Positions 1 through 4,721 of a DNA stretch of 5,230 nt are shown one piece after another (position 1 is the first letter of the stretch; each line of letters starts with the position of its first letter). Source of the stretch: Actinomycetes bacterium. Lineage in GTDB: Bacteria > Actinomycetota > Actinomycetes > Actinomycetales > Microbacteriaceae. Position numbers and translations under genes: made by a program. Under the pieces are notes generated by a model, which saw nothing but the letters and a program-made list of their open reading frames with translations, was not told the DNA's origin and searched no databases. The stretch covers positions 1-5,230 of the forward strand of contig JAUHVN010000207.1 of NCBI GenBank assembly GCA_030425055.1, given 5' to 3'.

Positions 1-23
1 CGCGCGACGTCAGCTGGTTCCTG

Positions 24-46
24 TTGACTCATGTCAAGATGCCCGC
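24..46 (+). repeat. IS left terminal repeat, outer copy
   Basis: TTGACTCAT, a 7-bp spacer, then TGCCCGC. It matches the inner left copy and, inverted, both right-end copies. The transposase stop codon (minus strand, 34-36) lies in its spacer. It probably marks the left end of the element. Confidence 0.85.
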
Positions 47-1323
47 TTGGTTTGCTTCGTTGACTCATCGGGGGATGCCCGCTTGTCGAGCTTGCGGCGG
101 CTGAGGTAGACGGCGTTGGTCTTGCCGCGTTGTTGGACGATTCCGCGGTGGCGGGCGAGGTTGATGAGGTTGCCTTGGATGTCGGCGATCTGGTGGCGTA
201 GCCCGATCAGGTCAGTGTCGATGAGGAGGTGTTCCAGGCGGGCCTGGTCACGGGGGTCGACGAACTCGTTGTGGCGGTTCAGGAGTCGGCGCAGCGGGGT
301 GGTCGCGACGTCGTGTGTCTTGCGGACGGTCGCGCCGGTGCGGGTCTTGGAGATGAGCTTCTGCTGTGGCAGGAACAGGTTCACCTGCAGGGACACCAGT
401 GGCCACAGCTGGTTCAGGAGTGCGAGTTCGGTGGGGGTGTCGTAGCGGAAGTAGCCGGTGTTGCGGCGCACTACGGACCAGTTCTTCTGCTCCACGTAGG
501 CCTGGTCGTTCTTCTGGCTGGAGCGGCCTCGGGTGAAGGTGATCTGTCGTGCCTGGCACCATTTGAGCAGGTGGTGGTTGATGAACTCGGACCCGTTGTC
601 GGAGTGGATCCCGGCGAGGTGGAACGGGAACCGCAGCTGCAGTTCGGTCAGGCCGGCTGCGACGATCTTCTCGCCCTTGGAGCGCACCGTGATCTGTTCG
701 CTCCAGCCGGTGGCGATGTCGGTCGCGTCAAGGGAGTAGAAGAAGTGGCCGTTGTTGTCGCCGCCTTCATGGCCGACCAGATCGATCTGCACAAACCCAG
801 GCTCGGTGTCGTTCCACTCGTGCCAGGTCTTCATCGGGATCGAGGCTTTCAGCATCGACCCCGGCCGGGTATGGCTGATCTTCTTCCGGGTCTCCAACCC
901 CGCCCGTGCCGGTGCGAGGCGCCGGTCGATCGTTGCCGGGGACATCGCGAGGACCTGATCGACCACACCACGTTGCGTGTCGCTGAGACGCCCGTGACGA
1001 TCCATGTTCGCCAGAGCCTCGGGCAGCGCCGGGTGCAGCCGCTTCCCGGTCGGGCCGTCCAGCGCCGCCCAGCAGATCGTCAGCAGCGCGACCGCCGCGT
1101 CGTCGTACACCCGGGTCGGCTCGCGGGTTTTCGCCGGCAGCGGGCCACCGCGCTGGTGGTCAGCCAGCGCCCGCCGGATCGCTTTCCGAGCATGATCACG
1201 ATGCCACCCGGTGACCTGGCACACCGCGTCCAGGATCGCGGTCTTCTCGCTCTTGGACGCCTTCGGCCACTTCGCCAACTGCGTCTTCGTGATCGCCTTC
1301 CGCTGACCCAACGTGAGCTCCAT
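34..1323 (-). CDS. IS transposase, DDE integrase-core type
   Basis: This is the transposase that would cut and join the ends of its own element. Starting at the ATG at 1321-1323 it has 429 residues. An N-terminal helix-turn-helix-like region (about 4-52, with TGWHRDHARKAIRRAL) probably binds DNA. The rve/DDE core follows, with Asp181 (VQIDLVGH), Asp242 (IHSDNGSEF) and Glu278 (QAYVEQKNW). The last two are separated by 35 residues, the DD35E spacing typical of active transposases. The frame stays open upstream to ATG at 1347 and TTG at 1362. Both lie in or beside the inner right terminal repeat, so MELTLGQRKAI, which looks like the usual family beginning, is preferred. No start has an ideally spaced ribosome binding site: GAGG abuts the 1323 ATG and GGAGGA abuts the 1347 ATG. 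The C-terminus (KRASPDESTKQTKRAS) is encoded by the left terminal repeats. The frame is intact, with no missing catalytic residue. Confidence 0.88.
   Translation of the reverse strand: MELTLGQRKAITKTQLAKWPKASKSEKTAILDAVCQVTGWHRDHARKAIRRALADHQRGGPLPAKTREPTRVYDDAAVALLTICWAALDGPTGKRLHPALPEALANMDRHGRLSDTQRGVVDQVLAMSPATIDRRLAPARAGLETRKKISHTRPGSMLKASIPMKTWHEWNDTEPGFVQIDLVGHEGGDNNGHFFYSLDATDIATGWSEQITVRSKGEKIVAAGLTELQLRFPFHLAGIHSDNGSEFINHHLLKWCQARQITFTRGRSSQKNDQAYVEQKNWSVVRRNTGYFRYDTPTELALLNQLWPLVSLQVNLFLPQQKLISKTRTGATVRKTHDVATTPLRRLLNRHNEFVDPRDQARLEHLLIDTDLIGLRHQIADIQGNLINLARHRGIVQQRGKTNAVYLSRRKLDKRASPDESTKQTKRAS
60..82 (+). repeat. IS left terminal repeat, inner copy
   Basis: TTGACTCAT, a 7-bp spacer, then TGCCCGC, 36 bp inside the outer copy and in the same orientation. 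It is translated on the minus strand as part of the transposase C-terminus. It is probably a second transposase binding site. Confidence 0.82.
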
Positions 1324-1339
1324 CCTCGATGATGTCCAC

Positions 1340-1362
1340 GCGGGCATTCCTCCATGAGTCAA
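1340..1362 (-). repeat. IS right terminal repeat, inner copy
   Basis: On the minus strand this reads TTGACTCAT, a 7-bp spacer, then TGCCCGC, matching the left-end copies in inverted orientation. It lies just upstream of the chosen transposase start at 1323, so a bound transposase could also affect its own expression. That last point is inference. Confidence 0.82.
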
Positions 1363-1375
1363 CGAATACGGCTAC

Positions 1376-1397
1376 GCGGGCACCTTCGATGAGTCAA
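1376..1397 (-). repeat. IS right terminal repeat, outer copy
   Basis: On the minus strand this reads TTGACTCAT, a 6-bp spacer (one base shorter than the other three copies), then TGCCCGC. It probably marks the right end of the element. Its TTGACT could serve as a -35 for the transposase, with a poor -10 (TAGCCG) 17 bp further in. That promoter is only a weak suggestion. Confidence 0.82.
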
Positions 1398-1405
1398 CGC
1401 GCGGA

Positions 1406-1435
1406 TTCGTCGCACCCCGCCATCACTGGTAGACT
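1406..1435 (+). promoter_or_regulatory. Candidate rpsO promoter with extended -10
   Basis: TAGACT at 1430-1435 fits the actinobacterial TANNNT -10 pattern and is preceded by TGG at 1427-1429, an extended -10 (TGn). A -35 at the usual distance is poor (TTCGTC at 1406-1411, 18-bp spacer). Transcription would begin near 1442, giving a leader of about 83 bases. The right end of the IS stops only 8 bp before this weak -35, so sequence that once lay upstream of the promoter has been displaced. Confidence 0.5.
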
Positions 1436-1440
1436 CTGGA

Positions 1441-1524
1441 GGTTGCCGTAGATCGGCCGCGGATGAAGAGAGCTCACGCACCAGGCGTCGGGCACCGCGC
1501 AACGACGAGGAAGGGGATCACTTT
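1441..1524 (+). promoter_or_regulatory. rpsO 5' leader, possible S15 autoregulatory RNA
   Basis: This is the untranslated stretch between the predicted start of transcription and the rpsO ATG. GTTGC at 1442-1446 can pair with GCAAC at 1499-1503, closing a GC-rich stretch just before the ribosome binding site. S15 is known to bind and repress its own mRNA leader in many bacteria, through RNA folds that differ between lineages. The length and the closing helix fit such an element, but I did not recognise a specific described motif. The ribosome binding site is strong: GAGGAAGGGG at 1507-1516, 8 bases before the ATG. Confidence 0.35.
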
Positions 1525-1794
1525 ATGGCACTGGAAGCAGACGTCAAGAAGGCGATCATCGAAGAGTACGCGACGCACCCCGGTGACACCGGATCCCCCG
1601 AGGTGCAGGTCGCGATGCTGACGCAGCGCATCAAGGACCTCACCGAGCACCTCAAGGAGCACAAGCACGACCACCACTCGCGTCGTGGGCTGTTCCTGCT
1701 CGTCGGTCAGCGCCGCCGTCTCCTGGGTTACCTCCAGGAGATCGACATCAACCGTTACCGCTCGCTCATCGAGCGTCTCGGACTCCGTCGATAA
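1525..1794 (+). CDS. rpsO: 30S ribosomal protein S15
   Basis: S15 is a primary binding protein of the small ribosomal subunit. It attaches to the central domain of 16S rRNA and helps form a bridge to the large subunit. The 89-residue product has the normal family length. It carries the S15 signature in its second half (HKHDHHSRRGLFLLVGQRRRLLGYL, about residues 46-70), preceded by the usual GDTGSPEVQVAMLTQRI segment (about 21-37). The ATG is fixed by a strong ribosome binding site 8 bases upstream. The gene is probably transcribed alone. An IS ends about 30 bp before its -10, and a strong hairpin follows 40 bp after the stop. pnp, which commonly follows rpsO, is absent here. The IS insertion has left both the coding region and the apparent -10 intact, as expected for an important gene. 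Confidence 0.98.
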   Translation: MALEADVKKAIIEEYATHPGDTGSPEVQVAMLTQRIKDLTEHLKEHKHDHHSRRGLFLLVGQRRRLLGYLQEIDINRYRSLIERLGLRR

Positions 1795-1834
1795 GGCATC
1801 GACCAGCGTTCAATCGCGCAAAACATTCTTGTCA

Positions 1835-1862
1835 GAAGGCCGCCCCCGGTGGGGCGGCCTTC
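1835..1862 (+). terminator. Hairpin terminator after rpsO
   Basis: There is a perfect 12-bp stem: GAAGGCCGCCCC at 1835-1846 pairs with GGGGCGGCCTTC at 1851-1862 around a CGGT loop. It lies 40 bp after the rpsO stop. No long T-run follows (only CGTCGTTCC), as is common in high-GC actinobacteria. The stem is strong enough to suggest termination of the rpsO transcript before the reductase gene. Confidence 0.8.
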
Positions 1863-1891
1863 GTCGTTCCCGGGCATGGGATGCTCGGTCC

Positions 1892-2587
1892 ATGGCCTTC
1901 ACCGTCGACTCCGTGCCCGATCTGACCGGACGCGTGGCGCTCGTCACGGGTGCGAACGGCGGACTCGGCCTCGAGACCGCCGCGGTGTTCGCCTCGAAAG
2001 GCGCGCACGTGGTCATGGCGATGCGCGACCAGGAGAAGGGGGCCCGCGCGATGGCGGGCATCCGCGAGCAGACCCCCACCGCATCGCTCGAGGCCGTCGA
2101 ACTCGACCTGGCGTCGCAGGCGTCGGTCGTCGAGGCCGCGGCCGCCGTGCGGCGCGATCACGACCGCATCGACATCCTCGTGAACAACGCGGGGGTGATG
2201 GCGAACTACCACTTCGGCCTCGGGCTCCAGCGCGAGTTCGAACGCGCCGGGGTGCGCGCGCAGAGCCTCGTCGCGCATCCCGGTCTGTCGCACAGCGACC
2301 TGCAGACCACGACGGTCGCCGAGGGCGGTGGCGGTCCGATGGCGCCGTTCTTCGCATGGCTGGCGGCGCGCACCGGCATGGAGGTCGCCGACGGAGCGAT
2401 GCCGCAGATCCGTGCCGCGACCGACCCGGCCGCGCGCGGCGGCGAGTTCTACGGTCCGCGGTTCATGAACAACGGCCCCGCCGTGCGGCGCCCCGTCCTG
2501 CGCCCCGGCCGCGAACGGGCGATCGCGACGCTGTGGGCGGTGTCGGAGCGCGAGACGGGTGTGTCGATGATGGTCGAGGCCGGCTGA
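1892..2587 (+). CDS. Short-chain dehydrogenase/reductase with internal deletion of the catalytic region
   Basis: The product is a 231-residue member of the SDR superfamily (NAD(P)-dependent oxidoreductases, Rossmann fold), closest to the retinol dehydrogenase/WWOX-like bacterial group. The cofactor-binding motif TGANGGLG (19-26) and NNAG (98-101) are present. So is the late C-terminal block GGEFYGPRFMNNGPAVRRPV (183-202). Between NNAGVMA and NYHFGLGLQREF (around residue 104) the sequence jumps directly. Relatives have about 75-80 residues there, carrying the catalytic Ser and the YxxxK pair. Normal family length is about 300, which fits one in-frame deletion. The protein should therefore lack dehydrogenase activity, though the frame stays open. 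The ATG at 1892 has no clear ribosome binding site. GATGCT at 1880-1885, 6 bases before it, could be the -10 of a leaderless transcript, but it is weak. The gene converges on the oxygenase gene, 19 bp away. Substrate is unknown. Confidence 0.8.
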   Translation: MAFTVDSVPDLTGRVALVTGANGGLGLETAAVFASKGAHVVMAMRDQEKGARAMAGIREQTPTASLEAVELDLASQASVVEAAAAVRRDHDRIDILVNNAGVMANYHFGLGLQREFERAGVRAQSLVAHPGLSHSDLQTTTVAEGGGGPMAPFFAWLAARTGMEVADGAMPQIRAATDPAARGGEFYGPRFMNNGPAVRRPVLRPGRERAIATLWAVSERETGVSMMVEAG

Positions 2588-2595
2588 CCGCCGGC
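2579..2595. terminator. Small inverted repeat between convergent genes
   Basis: GCCGGC at 2579-2584 and 2590-2595 can pair around a 5-base loop that contains the reductase stop codon. The 19-bp gap before the convergent oxygenase stop holds little else. It might act as a weak two-way terminator, but the stem is only 6 bp and has no T-run. Confidence 0.3.
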
Positions 2596-2606
2596 ATCCG
2601 CCTCGT

Positions 2607-3629
2607 TCAGACCGATGCCGCGGCTTGGTCGGCGACCAGGTCGGGATGCCACCGCTCGGCGACGTCGGGGTGCGCCCGCAGCCTCGACTTGAGGGCGTTC
2701 TCGCCGTAAACCCCGTGGATCGGGTTGGCCGGGTCGCGCGTGACGCCGTGCGCCTGTGCGGCGAGCTCGGCGGGAAGCTCGATCACCGGCAGGCGCGCGT
2801 CGAGGGCCGGATTGAAGAAGAACGGCACCGAGATCCGGTGGTCGGGCGCCTGGGGCGACACGACGCGGTGGTTGGTGGCGGTCAGGTAGCCCTGCGTCGC
2901 GTATTCGAGCAGCTCGCCGATGTTGACGACGAACGCTCCGGGCACGGGCGGTGCGTCGATCCATTCGCCGTCGCGCTCGACCTGCAGCCCGGTCTTGCCC
3001 GGCTCGACCCACAGGAGGGTGACGACTCCGAAGTCCTTGTGGGCGCCGACGCCCTGCTGAGGGGTCGGGTCGTCGACGCCGGGGTAGCGCACGATCTTGA
3101 TGAGCGTCTCGGGCTCGCCGAAATGGCGGTCGAAGAACTCGGGCTCGGAGCCGAGCGAGACCGCCCACGCCCGCAGCAGACGCCGCGCGACACCCGACAG
3201 GTGGTCGTGCCACTCCGCGACGACCTCGCGCAGCTCGGGCTGCGCCGCGGGCCACAGATTCGGGCCGGTGAGGCGGGTGTAGGCGGGGGCGTCGGGGTCG
3301 GTGACGGCGTCGCGCTCCGGCCCGATGTCGATCTGCTCGCGCCAGTCGACAGCGCCCTGCGTGCGCTCACCGCCGACGCGCGTGTACCCGCGGAAGTGCG
3401 GGCTGGTCACGTTCTCGATCGCCAGCTTTTCTTCGAGCGGCAGCGCGAAGAAGTCGATCGCGGCCCGGTGCAGCCGCGACTCCAGCTCGGGCGTCACGCC
3501 GGTGCCGGTGAGGTAGAAGAACCCGACGTCGCGGGTGGCCCGCCGCAGGTCCGCACAGAACCGCGCCGTCGCCTCGGGTCCCTGGTCGAGATCGGAGAGG
3601 TCGAGGATCGGCAGGTTCAGTTCGGTCAT
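2607..3629 (-). CDS. Isopenicillin N synthase-like Fe(II)/2-oxoglutarate-dependent oxygenase
   Basis: This is a cytosolic non-haem iron oxygenase of the isopenicillin N synthase/2OG-Fe(II) family, 340 residues, normal for the group. The N-terminal DIOX_N-like part (about 4-120: LPILDLSDLDQG, VGFFYLTGTGV) precedes the double-stranded beta-helix core. Iron ligands are His197 and Asp199 (GAHKDFG) and His254 (TNHRVV). Arg265-x-Ser267 (RIS) fits the RxS motif that binds the 2-oxoglutarate carboxylate, so 2-oxoglutarate is the likely co-substrate. The primary substrate cannot be told from sequence. Many actinobacteria carry such stand-alone genes, and no antibiotic-biosynthesis genes are nearby. 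The ATG at 3627-3629 has no ribosome binding site. TATCCT lies 6 bases before it, suggesting leaderless translation. The gene is divergent from the iron-uptake operon and convergent with the reductase. Confidence 0.9.
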   Translation of the reverse strand: MTELNLPILDLSDLDQGPEATARFCADLRRATRDVGFFYLTGTGVTPELESRLHRAAIDFFALPLEEKLAIENVTSPHFRGYTRVGGERTQGAVDWREQIDIGPERDAVTDPDAPAYTRLTGPNLWPAAQPELREVVAEWHDHLSGVARRLLRAWAVSLGSEPEFFDRHFGEPETLIKIVRYPGVDDPTPQQGVGAHKDFGVVTLLWVEPGKTGLQVERDGEWIDAPPVPGAFVVNIGELLEYATQGYLTATNHRVVSPQAPDHRISVPFFFNPALDARLPVIELPAELAAQAHGVTRDPANPIHGVYGENALKSRLRAHPDVAERWHPDLVADQAAASV

Positions 3630-3635
3630 GCGATG

Positions 3636-3641
3636 AGGATA
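3636..3641 (-). promoter_or_regulatory. -10 element for a leaderless oxygenase transcript
   Basis: On the minus strand, TATCCT (TANNNT type) ends 6 bases before the oxygenase ATG. Transcription would then start at or within a base of the A of the ATG. No Shine-Dalgarno sequence occurs upstream of that ATG, which supports leaderless expression, common in actinobacteria. No clear -35 is visible (CCGGGG at the expected place). Confidence 0.5.
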
Positions 3642-3724
3642 GGCAGACGCCGACCGGTCCCCGGCGATTGTTACGCCCGCGGCGGCGCCGTCGGGTTTGA
3701 GACGGATGCCGCAGCCGGATACGG

Positions 3725-3755
3725 TTGTTCAAGTGAGGTTCGCCTCACCTAACCT
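3725..3755 (+). promoter_or_regulatory. Candidate efeU promoter
   Basis: TTGTTC at 3725-3730 is a fair -35. TAACCT at 3750-3755 is a TANNNT-type -10, with a rather long 19-bp spacer. Transcription would begin near 3762, about 20 bases before the GTG start of efeU. The iron box at 3734-3752 fills the spacer and overlaps the -10, the position expected for a repressor that blocks RNA polymerase. Confidence 0.5.
3734..3752 (+). promoter_or_regulatory. DtxR/IdeR-type iron box
   Basis: TGAGGTTCGCCTCACCTAA agrees with the 19-bp DtxR/IdeR consensus, recalled as TTAGGTTAGGCTAACCTAA, at 15 of 19 positions by my count. Iron-loaded DtxR/IdeR repressors bind such sites in front of actinobacterial iron-uptake genes. 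It lies 31 bp before the efeU start and over the predicted -10, so the efe operon should be off when iron is plentiful. An overlapping exact inverted repeat, GTGAGG-TTCG-CCTCAC (3733-3748), is centred 2.5 bp to the left. Confidence 0.72.
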
Positions 3756-3782
3756 CCCTCTTCGAACCCCCGTGGATCCAGC

Positions 3783-4721
3783 GTGCTCGCGACATTCCTG
3801 ATCGGCCTGCGTGAAGGCCTCGAAGCCGCCCTCGTCGTCGGCATCCTCGTCGCCTACCTGACGCGCCTCGGCCGGCGCGACGTGCTGCCCCGGCTGTGGA
3901 CCGGCGTCGCTCTGGCGATTGGTCTCGCGCTCGCGATCGGCGCCGTGCTCACCTTCGGGGCGTACACGCTCACCTTCGAGGCGCAGGAGCTCATCGGCGG
4001 TCTGCTCTCTCTGTTCGCCGTCGCGATGGTGACGTGGATGATCTTCTGGATGCAGCGCACGGCGCGCACGCTGAAGGCGACCCTCGAAGGCGGCATCGAC
4101 CGGGCTCTCGCGACGGGCGGCCTGTGGGCGCTGGTCGTCGTCGGTTTCGTCTCGGTCGCCCGGGAAGGCATCGAGACGACCCTCCTGCTGTGGTCGATGG
4201 TGCAGTCCTTCGGCGATGCGCCGGCCGCGCTCGCGGGGGCCCTGCTCGGCCTCGCCGCGGCCGTCCTGGTCGGCTGGCTGCTCGCGCGCGGGATGGTCCG
4301 ACTCGACCTGCGGCGCTTCTTCACGTGGACCGGCGCGTTCCTCATCGTCGTCGCCGCGGGGGTGCTCGCCTACGCGATCCACGACCTGCAGGAGGCCGGA
4401 GCTCTTCCCGGTCCCTTCACCGCCGCCGCGCCGGTCGATCCGACGACGGGTGCCGTCCTGGTCGGCTGGACCGCCTTCCCGTTCGGCTTCGCGTTCGACC
4501 TGTCCGCGGCGATCCCGCCCGGCGGACCGCTCGCCGCCGTGCTCCAGGCCACCGTCGGCTTCATGCCGCGCATGACGTGGCTGCAGGTCGTCGCCTGGGT
4601 CGCCTACGTCGGCGTCGTCGGCGCGCTGTGGATCCGCGGCCAGCGGCGGCCGCGTCCGACCGCCCGCCCCGCCTCGACCGAGGCATCCGTTCCCGTCCCC
4701 ACCACCCAAGGAGTCTCATGA
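3783..4721 (+). CDS. efeU: Iron permease EfeU, FTR1 family
   Basis: EfeU is the membrane permease of the EfeUOB iron importer, related to yeast Ftr1p, and passes iron across the cytoplasmic membrane. Of 312 residues, the first 280 or so are hydrophobic and fit the usual seven membrane segments. Both family iron-binding motifs are present: REGLE at 10-14 in the first helix and REGIE at 127-131. HDLQEAG (200-206) is another typical FTR1 block. The protein is longer than E. coli EfeU (about 276) because of a loop near 210-255 and a basic, Pro-rich tail (285-312), probably cytoplasmic. The GTG start places REGLE at residue 10, as in relatives. No in-frame alternative with a better ribosome binding site is seen, and only a weak GGA precedes it. 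The gene overlaps efeO by 4 bases and is probably iron-repressed through the upstream DtxR/IdeR-like box. Confidence 0.93.
   Translation: MLATFLIGLREGLEAALVVGILVAYLTRLGRRDVLPRLWTGVALAIGLALAIGAVLTFGAYTLTFEAQELIGGLLSLFAVAMVTWMIFWMQRTARTLKATLEGGIDRALATGGLWALVVVGFVSVAREGIETTLLLWSMVQSFGDAPAALAGALLGLAAAVLVGWLLARGMVRLDLRRFFTWTGAFLIVVAAGVLAYAIHDLQEAGALPGPFTAAAPVDPTTGAVLVGWTAFPFGFAFDLSAAIPPGGPLAAVLQATVGFMPRMTWLQVVAWVAYVGVVGALWIRGQRRPRPTARPASTEASVPVPTTQGVS
4709..4721 (+). promoter_or_regulatory. efeO ribosome binding site and ATGA overlap with efeU
   Basis: AGGAG at 4709-4713 precedes the efeO ATG (4718-4720) by 4 bases. The efeU stop TGA (4719-4721) overlaps this ATG as ATGA. This fixes the efeO start and suggests coupled translation of permease and lipoprotein. 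Confidence 0.75.

Larger units (their letters stand above)
23..1398 (-). mobile_element. Insertion sequence with doubled terminal repeats, single DDE transposase
   Basis: The element is bounded by inverted GTTGACTCAT ends at 23-32 and 1389-1398, giving about 1376 bp. One transposase gene on the minus strand fills nearly all of it. Each end carries two tandem copies of a 22-23 bp repeat (TTGACTCAT, a 6-7 bp spacer, then TGCCCGC) spaced 36 bp apart and pointing inwards. Both ends and the reading frame are intact, so the copy may be functional. No convincing target-site duplication is visible: the 22 bases left of the element share no clear direct repeat with the bases right of 1398. The exact outer boundary could therefore differ by a few bases, or a duplication may have been lost. 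The family cannot be fixed by eye. The transposase resembles the IS481/IS1202/ISNCY-type group with an integrase-core (rve) domain. Confidence 0.85.

Noticed and set aside
229..1332. Long plus-strand open frame (367 codons) opposite the transposase
   Set aside because: It lies antisense to an intact DDE transposase, has low-complexity composition typical of a high-GC shadow frame, and shows no recognisable motif.
1685..1891. Upstream extension of the reductase frame into rpsO
   Set aside because: The extension overlaps rpsO and the terminator and has no SDR similarity. The ATG at 1892 gives the normal N-terminus (TGANGGLG at residue 19).
1849..2709. Arg-rich plus-strand frame (286 codons) overlapping the reductase
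   Set aside because: It is an out-of-frame shadow of the SDR gene, with Arg/Ala-rich composition and no domain.
3733..3748. GTGAGG-TTCG-CCTCAC as an RNA hairpin or attenuator
   Set aside because: It lies upstream of the predicted transcription start, so it is better explained as part of the DtxR/IdeR operator in DNA.
2625..3752. Long plus-strand open frame (375 codons) opposite the oxygenase
   Set aside because: It is a shadow of the oxygenase gene, whose iron and 2-oxoglutarate motifs prove the coding strand. It also runs through the efeU promoter region.
3729..4709. Long minus-strand open frame (326 codons) opposite efeU
   Set aside because: It is highly charged, Gly/Arg/Glu-rich shadow sequence. 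The opposite strand encodes a clear FTR1 permease with both REGxE motifs.
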